Origin: Ruegeria sp. PrR005
GTDB lineage: Bacteria > Pseudomonadota > Alphaproteobacteria > Rhodobacterales > Rhodobacteraceae
Direction: 5' to 3'
Length of the DNA stretch: 64,000 nucleotides
NCBI RefSeq assembly: GCF_010500245.1
Contig: NZ_JAAGOX010000002.1
Span: 1 to 64,000, forward strand
Shown here one piece after another: positions 17,608 through 26,628 of the stretch. The notes below the pieces were generated by a model. It was not told the DNA's origin. It did no database searches and was given only the letters and a program-made list of their open reading frames with translations. Position 1 is the first letter of the stretch. Each line of letters opens with the position of its first letter. The position numbers and the translations under genes were made by a program.

Positions 17608-18953
17608 GTCACAGCGACATTGATGCCGGATGGCGATTTGGAGCGTTGGGACGTAGAGCGTTGGGCCAGCCGGTTAGCGGTCACGATGCCAAAGAACGCG
17701 CTCAAGGCGATCCACTCGCCAAAGCCCGGGTGCCCGGCGTCACCGGCCACCCAAACTCTGAAAAAGGGAAGCATGGGAAGAACGGCCACCCATTCGGCCC
17801 GGAGCGGTAAAACCCATTGCGCCGGTCGAACGACGATCGTCGCCACAAATCGAAGCCAGGATACGATCATCAGCAGATAGGTGGATACGACAAGTAGGAA
17901 CGGCACCAAACCCGCGTGCAGCCAGGCCCCCAGGAAAAGATTATGGACGAGTTGGCCGTTTATCTCGATCAGGCCCGACCCTCGCAGTGGATTGCGTTCG
18001 ATATGCGCCAGGGCCCAGCCGTATTGCGTAAGGCGACCTTCGGTCGAATTGTCGTTGAAGGACAGTCTGGATTCCAACTCGTCCATCGCGGCTGACCCGG
18101 CGGAGAGCAAAAGGATCAGAACGATGGCCAGAACCAGGATGGCGAATGACTTGACATAGAACTCTCCCGGATTGCGGACGCCTTCGCGCAGCAGCCTTAT
18201 CCAGGCCGCAATCGGGATCCCCAAGGCCGAGATCATGAGCACCGACCGGGTGTTGAAAATCACCAGAACACCCAGCAGGAACACGGTCAGGGCAATGCCG
18301 ACAAAATCCGGTCTGGTACTCGTGTGCCCTGATCTGAGCAAGATAAGGGCCGTGAACATGCAGACGGCGACGATGTTTTTCTCAGAGGCGGGAACTTCGA
18401 CGCCGGCAGGGGCCACCGTTTGGAAAATCTCCCGCAGGAAATGATAGAAGATGTAATCCAGATCTCCGGTTGTCGCAAAGCGGGTTATCGCGCTGACCCA
18501 GCTTACGCCGATCTGGCGTGCCAGGTACTCGGTCACCAGGAAGAAGAGAACGATCGCCAGCACACCGCCTCGGCGCAGAATGCGATTGTCGGCTTTGGCT
18601 GCGACCAGACCCAAAGCAAAGGTCATTCCGCAAATCACAAAGAAGACCTGCCGCAACACGATTCCCTTGGACGGCGCGCCGGCCAGGTTGATCGACAGCA
18701 GAGCGAGGTAAATCATGTAAACGATCAGCCACGGAAACACCGCTGGCAACAACCCGCTGAGCCCCGCCGCAAAACGGTTGGGGAAGCCGCACAATACGAT
18801 CCCCAACACGATGGCAGCGACATAGGGAACTTTCAGTTGAAAACCCGCGGCGGATGCGACCTGTATCCAGGTCAATGACAAGGTAGCCAATAGAACCGTG
18901 GTTGCCCAAAGCAACATCCGGGGCGTTGTTGCCCTGGGTGTTGCGGAGTTCAT
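17604..18953 (-). CDS. O-antigen ligase/polymerase-like membrane protein (Wzy-type)
   Basis: 449 residues from the ATG at 18953, whose ATGA overlaps the stop of the chain-length gene; an ORF extension to 18968 is less likely. There are about 10-12 membrane segments with a larger periplasmic loop near residues 310-350, where RLTQYGWALAHIERNPLRGSG and LVHNLFLG fall. That NxxHNxxL-like region is typical of O-antigen ligase/polymerase families. It should polymerise repeat units in the periplasm. Confidence 0.8.
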   Translation of the reverse strand: MNSATPRATTPRMLLWATTVLLATLSLTWIQVASAAGFQLKVPYVAAIVLGIVLCGFPNRFAAGLSGLLPAVFPWLIVYMIYLALLSINLAGAPSKGIVLRQVFFVICGMTFALGLVAAKADNRILRRGGVLAIVLFFLVTEYLARQIGVSWVSAITRFATTGDLDYIFYHFLREIFQTVAPAGVEVPASEKNIVAVCMFTALILLRSGHTSTRPDFVGIALTVFLLGVLVIFNTRSVLMISALGIPIAAWIRLLREGVRNPGEFYVKSFAILVLAIVLILLLSAGSAAMDELESRLSFNDNSTEGRLTQYGWALAHIERNPLRGSGLIEINGQLVHNLFLGAWLHAGLVPFLLVVSTYLLMIVSWLRFVATIVVRPAQWVLPLRAEWVAVLPMLPFFRVWVAGDAGHPGFGEWIALSAFFGIVTANRLAQRSTSQRSKSPSGINVAVT

Positions 18954-21199
18954 GCCCTTCGCCCCCAATCCGCAATCGAGGTGACTTTGCCCGCGCGCGT
19001 CTTCTTGGCCGTGGCATGCGGACGGTCATACAAGCGATAGGTCTCGCCCAGCCAGGGATCATCGTCCAACTCGCTGAAATTCATCACAACGCCCACGATT
19101 TTCCGGCGGGACAGGCGGGTCAAGGCCCGCTCCGCGGCTGCGAACTCGGTCTGCCCCCAGCGCACGACGAACACCACCTTGTCGCTGTTCTGGGACAGGA
19201 TGGCCGAGTCGGCAGCATTGGCTGCCGGAGGGCCGTCGATGATGATCATGTCATAGTCGCGGCGGGCTTGATCCAGAAACTCTCCCAGTCTGGGCGATTC
19301 CAGGGCATTGATCGGCATGTCCGTGAGGATACCGGCGGGCAAGACGTCCAGGACGCCATCGCTGCCGCTCGCGCCCGACTTCCACTCGCTGCCCTGCAAG
19401 ATGTCGGCCAGACCAACTTCGTCTTCCAGACCGAATTGTGCCGAGAGACCCGCGCGGCGAAGATCACCGTCAATGAGGAGAATGCGCTGACCCGCAACAT
19501 TGCCCGAAGTCGCCATGGCCGCCGCGATGGAGCTCTTTCCCTCTTGCGGGGTCGTGGAGGCAAGGCAAATGACTGGTGCCAAACTATCCGCCGAGCGATT
19601 ATTGCGAAGGGAATAGCGCAGCGCCGCAATTCTCTCTGTATACGGGGCAAGCGGCTCCTGCTCGATGATGTCGGGAATCCGCTGTGTTTTGGTCAGCTTG
19701 GGCAGCTGAACAAGCACCTTGAGGCCCAAAACGCTTTCGACCTGTGCCGAAGTCTTGAACGTTGTGTCCAGCGCTTCGCGAGCCAGACCCAAAAGAATGC
19801 CAGCGATATTTCCCAGCAGGAAGCTGAGGATCACGAAGACTTTTACCGGGGGATACACCGGTTCGAGCGGCACGGTTGCGGAGGTTACCACCTGAGTACC
19901 GCTGGTGGTGAAAGATGTGATCTCCTCGGCAAGACCCGCATTGTTCAGGTAGCGCTCATATCTGATCCGATAGGCTTCGGCCACGCGCTCCAGCTGTTGC
20001 AGATCAACGTTGTTGCGAATCTCGATGGTTGATTGTCCACCAGCCAGGCTGAGTGCGTTGGTCAGAAGCTGCACACGGTTCTCGGCGGTCTCGACCTCGT
20101 TGGCAAGAACACTGATCATGCGTTCTAACTGTGCGTCGACCTGTCTTTCAATGGCGGCCTTTTGTTCACGTACCTGTTGCAGTCGCGAATTATTGCTCCC
20201 CGATGTCGCGCTCAGATCCCTTTCCCGCAATTCGATTTCCAGAAGCTGAAGTCGCAGTTCCGTCAGGATTTCCGAGTTCTGGACCTCTGGAAGGTTGAGT
20301 ATATCACCATCCTGTTGCTGCAAGGTCCGCGCCCGGTCCAGTGCCGCCTGCTTCATCGCCAGATTGGCATTGGCTGCGACCAATTCGGCATTCAGCTCGG
20401 TCATTTGTTGATTGCTGAGGGTTGCTCCACCTGCCTCGCCAATCAACCCGTGTTTGACCCGGAAATCGGTAACGGCCTTTTCCGCGCGGGATACTTCGTG
20501 GCGGAGTTCTTCGGCCCGGGCATCAATCCACTTGCTGATCTGCCTCGCGTCCTCGCGTCGCTGATCCAGACGTAATTCGACATATGTCGCTGCCACTGCC
20601 TCTGCCACACGACGCGACAGAGAGGGAGAGTTCGCACGTACATCAATAGTGATTACGTTCGTGTCGCCCTCGCGGCTGACGGTCAGGGCCTCTGACAGCT
20701 TGTTCTTGGCGTTGAGGGTCGGACGATCCGGTGCGCCCTCGGGCAATGCTTTTTCTTTCTCGTCCCTGGCCAGCAACACTGATTTCAGTGCTCGGATGCC
20801 TTTCGTCAAAAGCCCGGGTGGCTGCGACTGGAAAAAGGGCTCCGATGTCAAGCCAGCGTCCCGCACGACCTTGATCAACGTGTCATCCGCTTCGATCAGC
20901 AGAATCTGGCTGTCGACGTAACTGGTCCCGGTCGTGGGAAAGGTGGGATTTTCCGCTTCGATCGGGTTGGTTGCGGGCCGTTCGATCAACAACTGGGCGG
21001 AACTTTTGTACAACCGTTCCATTCGCTGGACGGCAAGGATCATGAGCGAAGCGCAAACAAATCCCAAGACCAAAATGCGAACGGCATGTCGCCTCAAAAA
21101 GGCAAAAGATTGCCGAAATATATCGGCCAGCGACACTTCGCCGTTCATGGACCCATCCCTTTGCTTGCGGGTCGTGTTGTTTGCGTTGTCTTCGTTCAT
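18950..21199 (-). CDS. Wzz/Wzc-like chain-length determinant with tyrosine kinase domain
   Basis: 749 residues from the ATG at 21199, coupled by ATGA to the sugar transferase stop. The Wzz domain has TM1 (about 40-60), a long coiled-coil periplasmic region (about 180-400) and TM2 (about 455-475). The cytoplasmic BY-kinase domain follows, with a Walker A in STTPQEGKSS, Walker A' in LLIDGDLR and Walker B in MIIIDGPP. The tail holds only two tyrosines (ETYRLYDR), a small version of the autophosphorylated Tyr cluster. It controls chain length and export of the polysaccharide. No outer-membrane Wza gene is in the window. Confidence 0.9.
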   Translation of the reverse strand: MNEDNANNTTRKQRDGSMNGEVSLADIFRQSFAFLRRHAVRILVLGFVCASLMILAVQRMERLYKSSAQLLIERPATNPIEAENPTFPTTGTSYVDSQILLIEADDTLIKVVRDAGLTSEPFFQSQPPGLLTKGIRALKSVLLARDEKEKALPEGAPDRPTLNAKNKLSEALTVSREGDTNVITIDVRANSPSLSRRVAEAVAATYVELRLDQRREDARQISKWIDARAEELRHEVSRAEKAVTDFRVKHGLIGEAGGATLSNQQMTELNAELVAANANLAMKQAALDRARTLQQQDGDILNLPEVQNSEILTELRLQLLEIELRERDLSATSGSNNSRLQQVREQKAAIERQVDAQLERMISVLANEVETAENRVQLLTNALSLAGGQSTIEIRNNVDLQQLERVAEAYRIRYERYLNNAGLAEEITSFTTSGTQVVTSATVPLEPVYPPVKVFVILSFLLGNIAGILLGLAREALDTTFKTSAQVESVLGLKVLVQLPKLTKTQRIPDIIEQEPLAPYTERIAALRYSLRNNRSADSLAPVICLASTTPQEGKSSIAAAMATSGNVAGQRILLIDGDLRRAGLSAQFGLEDEVGLADILQGSEWKSGASGSDGVLDVLPAGILTDMPINALESPRLGEFLDQARRDYDMIIIDGPPAANAADSAILSQNSDKVVFVVRWGQTEFAAAERALTRLSRRKIVGVVMNFSELDDDPWLGETYRLYDRPHATAKKTRAGKVTSIADWGRRA

Positions 21200-21882
21200 C
21201 GACCACGACACTGAAAAATCACCAAGCCGGTCTTGAGCATCAAACCCAGATCTCCAAGCAAGCTTAGCTTGTAAAAATAGGTTGCGTCCATCATCACGCG
21301 CTCTTCATACGAGACTCTGCCGCGCCCGTTTACCTGCCACAGCCCGGTAACGCCGGGGCGCAGCGCAAGGTATTTGGGCAAGTGAGATCCATAGCGCACA
21401 AGCTCTTCGTCGGTCACCGGCCGTGGGCCGACAAAGCTCATATCGCCTCGAATCACGTTCAGCAGCTGCGGCAGCTCGTCCAGACTGGTGCGGCGCAGGA
21501 ATCGGCCAATGGGCGTGATTCTTGGATCTTTGGAAAGCTTGTGATGTTCTTCCCATTCCTTTCGCGCGCTTGGATTGCTGGTCAGATGCTCCTTGAGCGC
21601 CGCGTCAGCATCCACGCGCATTGTTCTGAATTTCAGGCATTTGAACCGCTGGTGGCCCTTGCCCACACGTTCATGGGCGAACACCGGAGGCCCGCCATCC
21701 AGCATCGTAATGACCATGAGAACAAGCATGATCGGTAAACTCGCTACCAGCACCAAAACACCTAAAGCCACATCAAAAGACCGCTTTCCGAAACTCCGGT
21801 AGAACCCTGTTAACTCCGGAAGTACGATGGCCTCCATATACCGTTGATCGGCCAGCGATAGCTGAACCCTACCTAGTTTCAT
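21196..21882 (-). CDS. Undecaprenyl-phosphate sugar-1-phosphate transferase (ExoY/WbaP C-terminal type)
   Basis: 228 residues from the ATG at 21882. The frame is open to 22074, but that extension is low-quality and would cover a promoter palindrome. A short N-terminal segment leads to one membrane re-entrant helix ([15 protein letters not shown]), then the catalytic region [25 protein letters not shown] and [10 protein letters not shown]. It starts repeat-unit assembly by loading a sugar phosphate onto undecaprenyl phosphate. It is the first gene of the leftward polysaccharide operon that runs to the first flippase and probably on to the sulfotransferase at 12109. Confidence 0.92.
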   Translation of the reverse strand: MKLGRVQLSLADQRYMEAIVLPELTGFYRSFGKRSFDVALGVLVLVASLPIMLVLMVITMLDGGPPVFAHERVGKGHQRFKCLKFRTMRVDADAALKEHLTSNPSARKEWEEHHKLSKDPRITPIGRFLRRTSLDELPQLLNVIRGDMSFVGPRPVTDEELVRYGSHLPKYLALRPGVTGLWQVNGRGRVSYEERVMMDATYFYKLSLLGDLGLMLKTGLVIFQCRGR

Positions 21883-21980
21883 TCGGAGCCCCCCAGCCCA
21901 GATAACCCTACGAAACTTGAAGGTATCATTTTTATATGGTTTTTCGCATAAATTGAGGCAGTCAATGAAATTCCGATATG

Positions 21981-21995
21981 GAAACAGTCTGTTTC
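21981..21995. promoter_or_regulatory. 15-bp palindrome GAAACAG-T-CTGTTTC between the divergent polysaccharide operons
   Basis: The 194-base AT-rich gap 21883-22076 separates the sugar transferase (leftward) from a glycosyltransferase (rightward). It contains a perfect 7-bp inverted repeat with one central base, 99 bp and 82 bp from the two starts. This is the best operator candidate for common control of the locus. The regulator is unknown. TTTTTATATGG nearby could supply -10 elements. Confidence 0.5.
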
Positions 21996-22076
21996 TGTTG
22001 ATGAATGGTGAACAGTTAAGGGCTGATCTGCTGAATTTTCCGGCATTCGGGAACACTGCTTCTGAGCGAGACAATT

Positions 22077-23276
22077 ATGGTTAACCGAACAACCGGGAAT
22101 CATCGGGCAGACAATGCGGACGGGTCTGGCAGTGCGCGTGTCTCGGGCACCGCTGGAAATTCAAGCCAGACGACAAGGATCTTGAATGTCTGCGAAACCG
22201 CACAGGGCGGCGTAGGCCGCTACCAGGACCTGTTGCAAGCACTTGAGCCTTTCGGGTTTTCGCTTTCGGTCCTTTTGCCGGAAGCCGACAAGGGTATCCT
22301 GCGGGACTCCAGCCGCGCCGCCACGTTTCAGAGAAGCCGGCGGGGGCCGGTGGCGATGTGGAACCTGCTGCGCGCATTTTGGCTGCAAAGACGGCAATTG
22401 CGCCCCGATCTCTATTTCTTTCACAGCACATTCTCGCTGCTGCCTTTGATGGTCCTGCGTCTGGCTGGGGACAGGACGCCCGCGGTGTATTGCGCACATT
22501 GCTGGGCTGCGAGCACGCTGCAAGCAGACGGGTGGAAGGCGCGCGTTGTTCGGTTTGTCGAGGGTAACCTGTGCGGACTTGCCGATCTCGTTGTCAATGT
22601 CTCGGCCTCGGATGCCGAAACCGCAGGAAAGCTCGGATATCGTGGCCATCATGTGGTTGTCGAAAACGCCGTGGGTCCACCTGACCCGGCCGCTCGCTCT
22701 GACCTGTTCGATCGCCCTGCGTCGAGCCGCGTGAACCTGTTGTTCGTCGGCAGGTTCGACCATCAAAAAGGGCTGGATCTGCTCTTGTCGGCCTATGATC
22801 TTGCACGCTCTAGAAACAGTGATTTGCATTTGCACCTGGTCGGGGGTGCGGTGCGAGGGTCTGAGATGCCTGAGTTGGGCGAAGGTGTTAGCTATCACGG
22901 TTGGGTCGGGCCGGATGAGATCGACAGTTATTATCGGTCTGCCGATGCCCTTGTCGTTCCTTCCCGCTGGGAAGGATTGCCGCTGGTGGTTCCAGAAGGC
23001 TACAGAAACGGCACTCCGGTGATGGTCGCGCGGCGCAGTGGCATGGAAAAGCTTGTGGACGAGGGCAAGAATGGCTGGTCCTTCCCGCTGGAAGTTACGG
23101 CGCTGGCGGATCTTCTGTCGAAAGTGGGCCGCTATGAATTGGCCAAAATGAGACCTGCCGCTGAAAAAACGTACCAAGATCGCTTTTCTCAGGAACGTTT
23201 TGCTGCGGAGATGGCAGAGAACCTGCATGCGCTCTTGAGAAGAAAGCGGAGTAAGGGGACCGATAGCAATGAATGA
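22077..23276 (+). CDS. Family 4 glycosyltransferase (GT-B)
   Basis: 399 residues. The first 30 are polar and variable; the GT-B fold starts at RILNVCETAQGGVGRY, with the glycine-rich loop typical of GT4 enzymes. The C-terminal domain has LLFVGRFDHQKGLDLLL and the nucleotide-sugar-binding LVVPSRWEGLPLVVPE with its conserved E-x7-E. It transfers a hexose-type sugar within the repeat unit; which sugar is unknown. It opens the rightward arm of the locus and overlaps the next gene by 8 bases. Confidence 0.88.
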   Translation: MVNRTTGNHRADNADGSGSARVSGTAGNSSQTTRILNVCETAQGGVGRYQDLLQALEPFGFSLSVLLPEADKGILRDSSRAATFQRSRRGPVAMWNLLRAFWLQRRQLRPDLYFFHSTFSLLPLMVLRLAGDRTPAVYCAHCWAASTLQADGWKARVVRFVEGNLCGLADLVVNVSASDAETAGKLGYRGHHVVVENAVGPPDPAARSDLFDRPASSRVNLLFVGRFDHQKGLDLLLSAYDLARSRNSDLHLHLVGGAVRGSEMPELGEGVSYHGWVGPDEIDSYYRSADALVVPSRWEGLPLVVPEGYRNGTPVMVARRSGMEKLVDEGKNGWSFPLEVTALADLLSKVGRYELAKMRPAAEKTYQDRFSQERFAAEMAENLHALLRRKRSKGTDSNE

Positions 23277-24165
23277 ACGCTTGCCAGGTCTGATCATTGC
23301 CGGAGTACCCAAAGCAGGGACATCCTCGATCTTTGACTGGCTCGACGATCATCCAAAGACCCAAGGGTCGGTTCCGAAAGAAACCTGTTTCTTCATGGAT
23401 CCCGACAGTCACGCCTTTCGCCCTGATTTCAATTTTGGCCTCGGCCTAACGCACTATCCCAAGGCGTTCGCCAAAACCGATGACCCTGGTTGCCTTCTGT
23501 TCGAAGCGACACCTGCGTATATCTACAGCCGTACAGCCCTGGCCGAGATCCCAAGGCTGGAAAGTGCGCCGAAATGCCTGTTTGTCTTAAGGGAACCGGC
23601 ATCGCAGATACGGTCCGTCTATCACTATTTCAGTAACAACTGGGCCTACATCCCGTCCGAGATGAGCTTTGCCGACTTTTTGGAGGCTTCGGAATGCGGC
23701 AGCCACGATTTCGGTGGTAACGAATTGGCTCGCCATGCCCTGGACTGCGCTGATTACCTACCGTGGCTTCAACGGTGGCGCGACCGGCTCGGCTGCGACC
23801 GGATCAAGGTCTGCCTGTTCGAAGATCTGAAACGCGATCCCTTGGCGTTCATGTCGGGGATTGCAGCCTGGTGTGGCATCGACCCACGTTTCTACGACGA
23901 CTATGCATTCGAAGCGAGCAACGAAAGTTACAACGTGGTCAATCGCCGCCTTCACAGTCTGAACATGGCGATCAGGGATCGCCTCCCCAAAGGGCGCGCA
24001 TATGAATTCGCGCGGGGTGTTTACCGGCGTTTCAACACGCGCCCTGCGGTAAAGGACAAGACTGACGACGCATTCCTTCGATTGCGGGAAAAGTTCGAGG
24101 TCACTTATGATCCGCTCGAAAGGGAATTCGGGTTGGATTTGTCTGCCTGGCGGGAACGGGGGTAA
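23269..24165 (+). CDS. Sulfotransferase-family protein (second copy)
   Basis: 298 residues. LIIAGVPKAGTSS at the N-terminus is the PAPS 5'-phosphosulfate loop, and FVLREPASQIRSVYHYF at about 105 is the 3'-phosphate-binding segment. It resembles the heparan-type sulfotransferase domain (Sulfotransfer_1 family) more than the first copy does. It presumably sulfates a sugar of the polysaccharide. It is coupled to the upstream glycosyltransferase, and its stop is directly adjacent to the stop of the convergent gene at 24166. Confidence 0.85.
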   Translation: MNERLPGLIIAGVPKAGTSSIFDWLDDHPKTQGSVPKETCFFMDPDSHAFRPDFNFGLGLTHYPKAFAKTDDPGCLLFEATPAYIYSRTALAEIPRLESAPKCLFVLREPASQIRSVYHYFSNNWAYIPSEMSFADFLEASECGSHDFGGNELARHALDCADYLPWLQRWRDRLGCDRIKVCLFEDLKRDPLAFMSGIAAWCGIDPRFYDDYAFEASNESYNVVNRRLHSLNMAIRDRLPKGRAYEFARGVYRRFNTRPAVKDKTDDAFLRLREKFEVTYDPLEREFGLDLSAWRERG

Positions 24166-25371
24166 TCAACGCCGCCGCTGTAGCATTTCCTCGTATATCG
24201 AGAGCAGCCGGGACAAGTGATTTTCCGGGGATACCAGACGTTCCAAATCGGAAGACTCGAAGTCACCGATCGATTGGACCAATCTGAGACTCTCGGCCAG
24301 TGTTTCGATGTCTCTCTTATCGTGCAGAATACCATTTACGCCGTGTCTCACCACTTCGGAGGCAGCCGTCCAGCTGCCACAGACAACCGGAATACCGCGA
24401 AGCAGCGCCTCGATGGGGACAAGAGGCTGACATTCGTACCACTGACTGGGAAACACCAGCGCGCGCGCTCTTTCCAGGCATCTCTGTACCTCTTCGGGTG
24501 AAACCCATCCGGTGATTTCCGCTTGCGGATATGCTTCTCGGATGCTCTCCTCCTCTGGACCGTCACCCACAAAGAGCGCCGGGACACCTGCCATTTTCGC
24601 GGCTTTGGCAAACGACAATCCGCCTTTTTCAGGGGACAGTCGCCCGACAAAGACGAATGTGTCGTTGCTGGCAGAAGTAATCTTTGCACCACCTGTTGCC
24701 ACCGGATTCGGCAGAGCGTGCAGGTTCACATCATCCGCAAGGTAGGGCCGCATCGCTCGCAGTTGGGTTTCAGAGATATAGGCGACATCGTGCAAATGGC
24801 GGGGAATGCGTCCAGGGCCCTTTGCAATTGCCGAGCGGGCAACGCGCCAGACCTTGTGGCTCACATGTCGGGAATCGCAATTCCTGGTCAGGCAGGCAGT
24901 GGCGAGCGGTTTTCGTGTGCAGATCTCATTGGCGCGGTAGTCGTAGAATCCGCCATTCGGACATGCCAGAAAATACTCGTGCATTGTGTAGAGCACAGGC
25001 AGCCGGCCATCGGTCAATGCCCGGCCGACAGACGGTGACAGCGCTTTTGCCCAACCATGACAGTGCAAAACCGTCGTGGCCGGGTCATGTCTTTGAATTT
25101 CCTGTCGGAGTGCTCTTAGAGCCTGGGAGTTCCACAAGCCGGTGGCCATCGCGTTGATGCGGCTGGGATTGTCGGCCAGCGTTTTCTGATCCAGGCAAAC
25201 GGTCCGGATGTTCGGATGCTCAAGAAGAGAGCTGACCGGCCCGGATGCGGCAAAGAAACTGACCTGAATACCGGCATCGGCCAGCAGGCGCGCGCTGTCG
25301 ATCGCGACCTTCGCCTGACCGCCGTTGACTTCGGCAAAATCTCCGACAATGAGCACGTTCCGCAAAGGCAT
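24166..25371 (-). CDS. Family 4 glycosyltransferase
   Basis: 401 residues. The N-terminal GT-B domain shows VLIVGDFAEVNGGQAKVA; a cysteine-containing insert (about 150-180, four Cys around ACPNGGFYDYRANEIC and ACLTRNC) resembles that seen in several GT4 enzymes. The C-terminal domain has FVFVGRLSPEKGGLSF and ALVFPSQWYECQPLVPIEA, with the catalytic E-x7-E. It transcribes alone leftward, opposite to both neighbours, from the divergent region 25372-25485. Confidence 0.88.
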   Translation of the reverse strand: MPLRNVLIVGDFAEVNGGQAKVAIDSARLLADAGIQVSFFAASGPVSSLLEHPNIRTVCLDQKTLADNPSRINAMATGLWNSQALRALRQEIQRHDPATTVLHCHGWAKALSPSVGRALTDGRLPVLYTMHEYFLACPNGGFYDYRANEICTRKPLATACLTRNCDSRHVSHKVWRVARSAIAKGPGRIPRHLHDVAYISETQLRAMRPYLADDVNLHALPNPVATGGAKITSASNDTFVFVGRLSPEKGGLSFAKAAKMAGVPALFVGDGPEEESIREAYPQAEITGWVSPEEVQRCLERARALVFPSQWYECQPLVPIEALLRGIPVVCGSWTAASEVVRHGVNGILHDKRDIETLAESLRLVQSIGDFESSDLERLVSPENHLSRLLSIYEEMLQRRR

Positions 25372-25485
25372 CCGTTTCTCCCCGGGTCAGGTTGCTCAAC
25401 AGCCTAGGGCTGGAAATATATTTGATTCAACGATATTTTTTCCAACAAGTATGATCGTCCGCGCTAAGCCTGCGGTACTTCGGGC
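25372..25485. promoter_or_regulatory. AT-rich divergent promoter region
   Basis: 114 bases between two divergent glycosyltransferases. It is locally AT-rich (an ATATATTTGATTCAACGATA core at about 25415-25435 and a T-run after it) and holds a small inverted repeat CAGCC-TAG-GGCTG at 25400-25412. It must supply promoters for both genes, but I cannot fix -35/-10 boxes with confidence. Confidence 0.35.
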
Positions 25486-26628
25486 ATGGTTGCAACGCTC
25501 CAAGTACATGAAGGAAGCCGTGTATTGGCCCCGCATATTTTATTCATTGCCAACGAAGTTCTGGGCTGGTCCAGCTACGCAGAGCAATGCTCAAGTGCCT
25601 TGATGGCGCGGGATGATATCCGGGCTACGGTCTTGCGGCGTAAACTGCCGCGGTACAAGACAATGCTGATGCGCCGGCACGCCGATGGAGAGTTGGCTCG
25701 TAAATTGCGACCGCTTGATCCCATCTCGGCGCACGCCGGTTTTCTCGGACAGGACATTCGAATCGCAATTCAAAAACACAAGCCGGATCTGGTTCACGTC
25801 GCGGCTCACTGGCCGGCAGGGGCACTTCCGATTGGGGCGGATGCCCCGGCCATGAGCGTTGCACTGGATTGTACACGGGCGGCAATCGGCCGGGATCTGC
25901 CTTTGCCGGGGTGGAGCACCAAGGAGTGCAGGACCGAAGCGGCCTTGCTTGCGCGGGCAGATCATGTGTTTTGCATGAGCGGTTGGGCCGCCCAATCGGT
26001 TGTCCGGGATTATGGAGTGGCGGCCGAACGCGTGACTGTTCAGGTGCCTTCACTGAGCCCGGACCACTGGCCGAAACAGGTTCCGGCAACCGATCGGCTG
26101 CCTCAGATCCTGTTTGTCGGCAACGATCTCTCCCGCAAGGGTGCCCATAGGTTGGCCGGTTGGGTCAATGGGCCGCTGAAGGGTCTTTGTCATCTGCACA
26201 TTGTCAGCAAGGCGCCTGATCCGGGCCTTGCGGGTCCGGCTGTCACCTATCATGGGCGTGTACCGCATGACCGGTTGATGTCGGACATCTTTCCGCAGAT
26301 GGACATATTCTGCCTGCCAACGCGGCTCGACATGTCTCCGCATGTGTTGGTCGAGGCGGCTGCGGCCGGGCTTCCTGCTGTGGCTTCCCGGATCTGCGGT
26401 ACACTTGATCTTGTAAGAGACAAAGAAACGGGGGTGTTGTTGGACCCCGACGACGACGAGGGCTTTGTTCTTGCGCTAAAACAATTGATCGCGGACCCTG
26501 CACTGCGGCAGAAAATGGCCTTGGAAGCCCGCGCCTTGGCCCGAAGAACTTTCGATAGCCAGGTGAACTTTGATCGAATGATCGACATCCTGGTCGAGGT
26601 GGTACGGAATCGGGGCGTGATGCGGTGA
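25486..26628 (+). CDS. Family 4 glycosyltransferase
   Basis: 380 residues. The N-terminal domain begins near residue 17 (HILFIANEVLGW); the ATG at 25486 has no clear Shine-Dalgarno and a TTG at 25525 following GAAGGA is an alternative. The C-terminal Rossmann domain has ILFVGNDLSRKGAHRL and FCLPTRLDMSPHVLVEAAAAGLP, the donor-binding region of GT4. The last codons overlap the GTG start of the 501-residue protein in GTGA (26625-26628), so they are coupled. Confidence 0.85.
   Translation: MVATLQVHEGSRVLAPHILFIANEVLGWSSYAEQCSSALMARDDIRATVLRRKLPRYKTMLMRRHADGELARKLRPLDPISAHAGFLGQDIRIAIQKHKPDLVHVAAHWPAGALPIGADAPAMSVALDCTRAAIGRDLPLPGWSTKECRTEAALLARADHVFCMSGWAAQSVVRDYGVAAERVTVQVPSLSPDHWPKQVPATDRLPQILFVGNDLSRKGAHRLAGWVNGPLKGLCHLHIVSKAPDPGLAGPAVTYHGRVPHDRLMSDIFPQMDIFCLPTRLDMSPHVLVEAAAAGLPAVASRICGTLDLVRDKETGVLLDPDDDEGFVLALKQLIADPALRQKMALEARALARRTFDSQVNFDRMIDILVEVVRNRGVMR

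Noticed and set aside
21883-22074. N-terminal extension of the sugar transferase frame
   Set aside because: The extra 64 residues have no conservation pattern, lie in AT-rich DNA and would cover the palindrome at 21981-21995; the ATG at 21882 gives the usual ExoY-type length.
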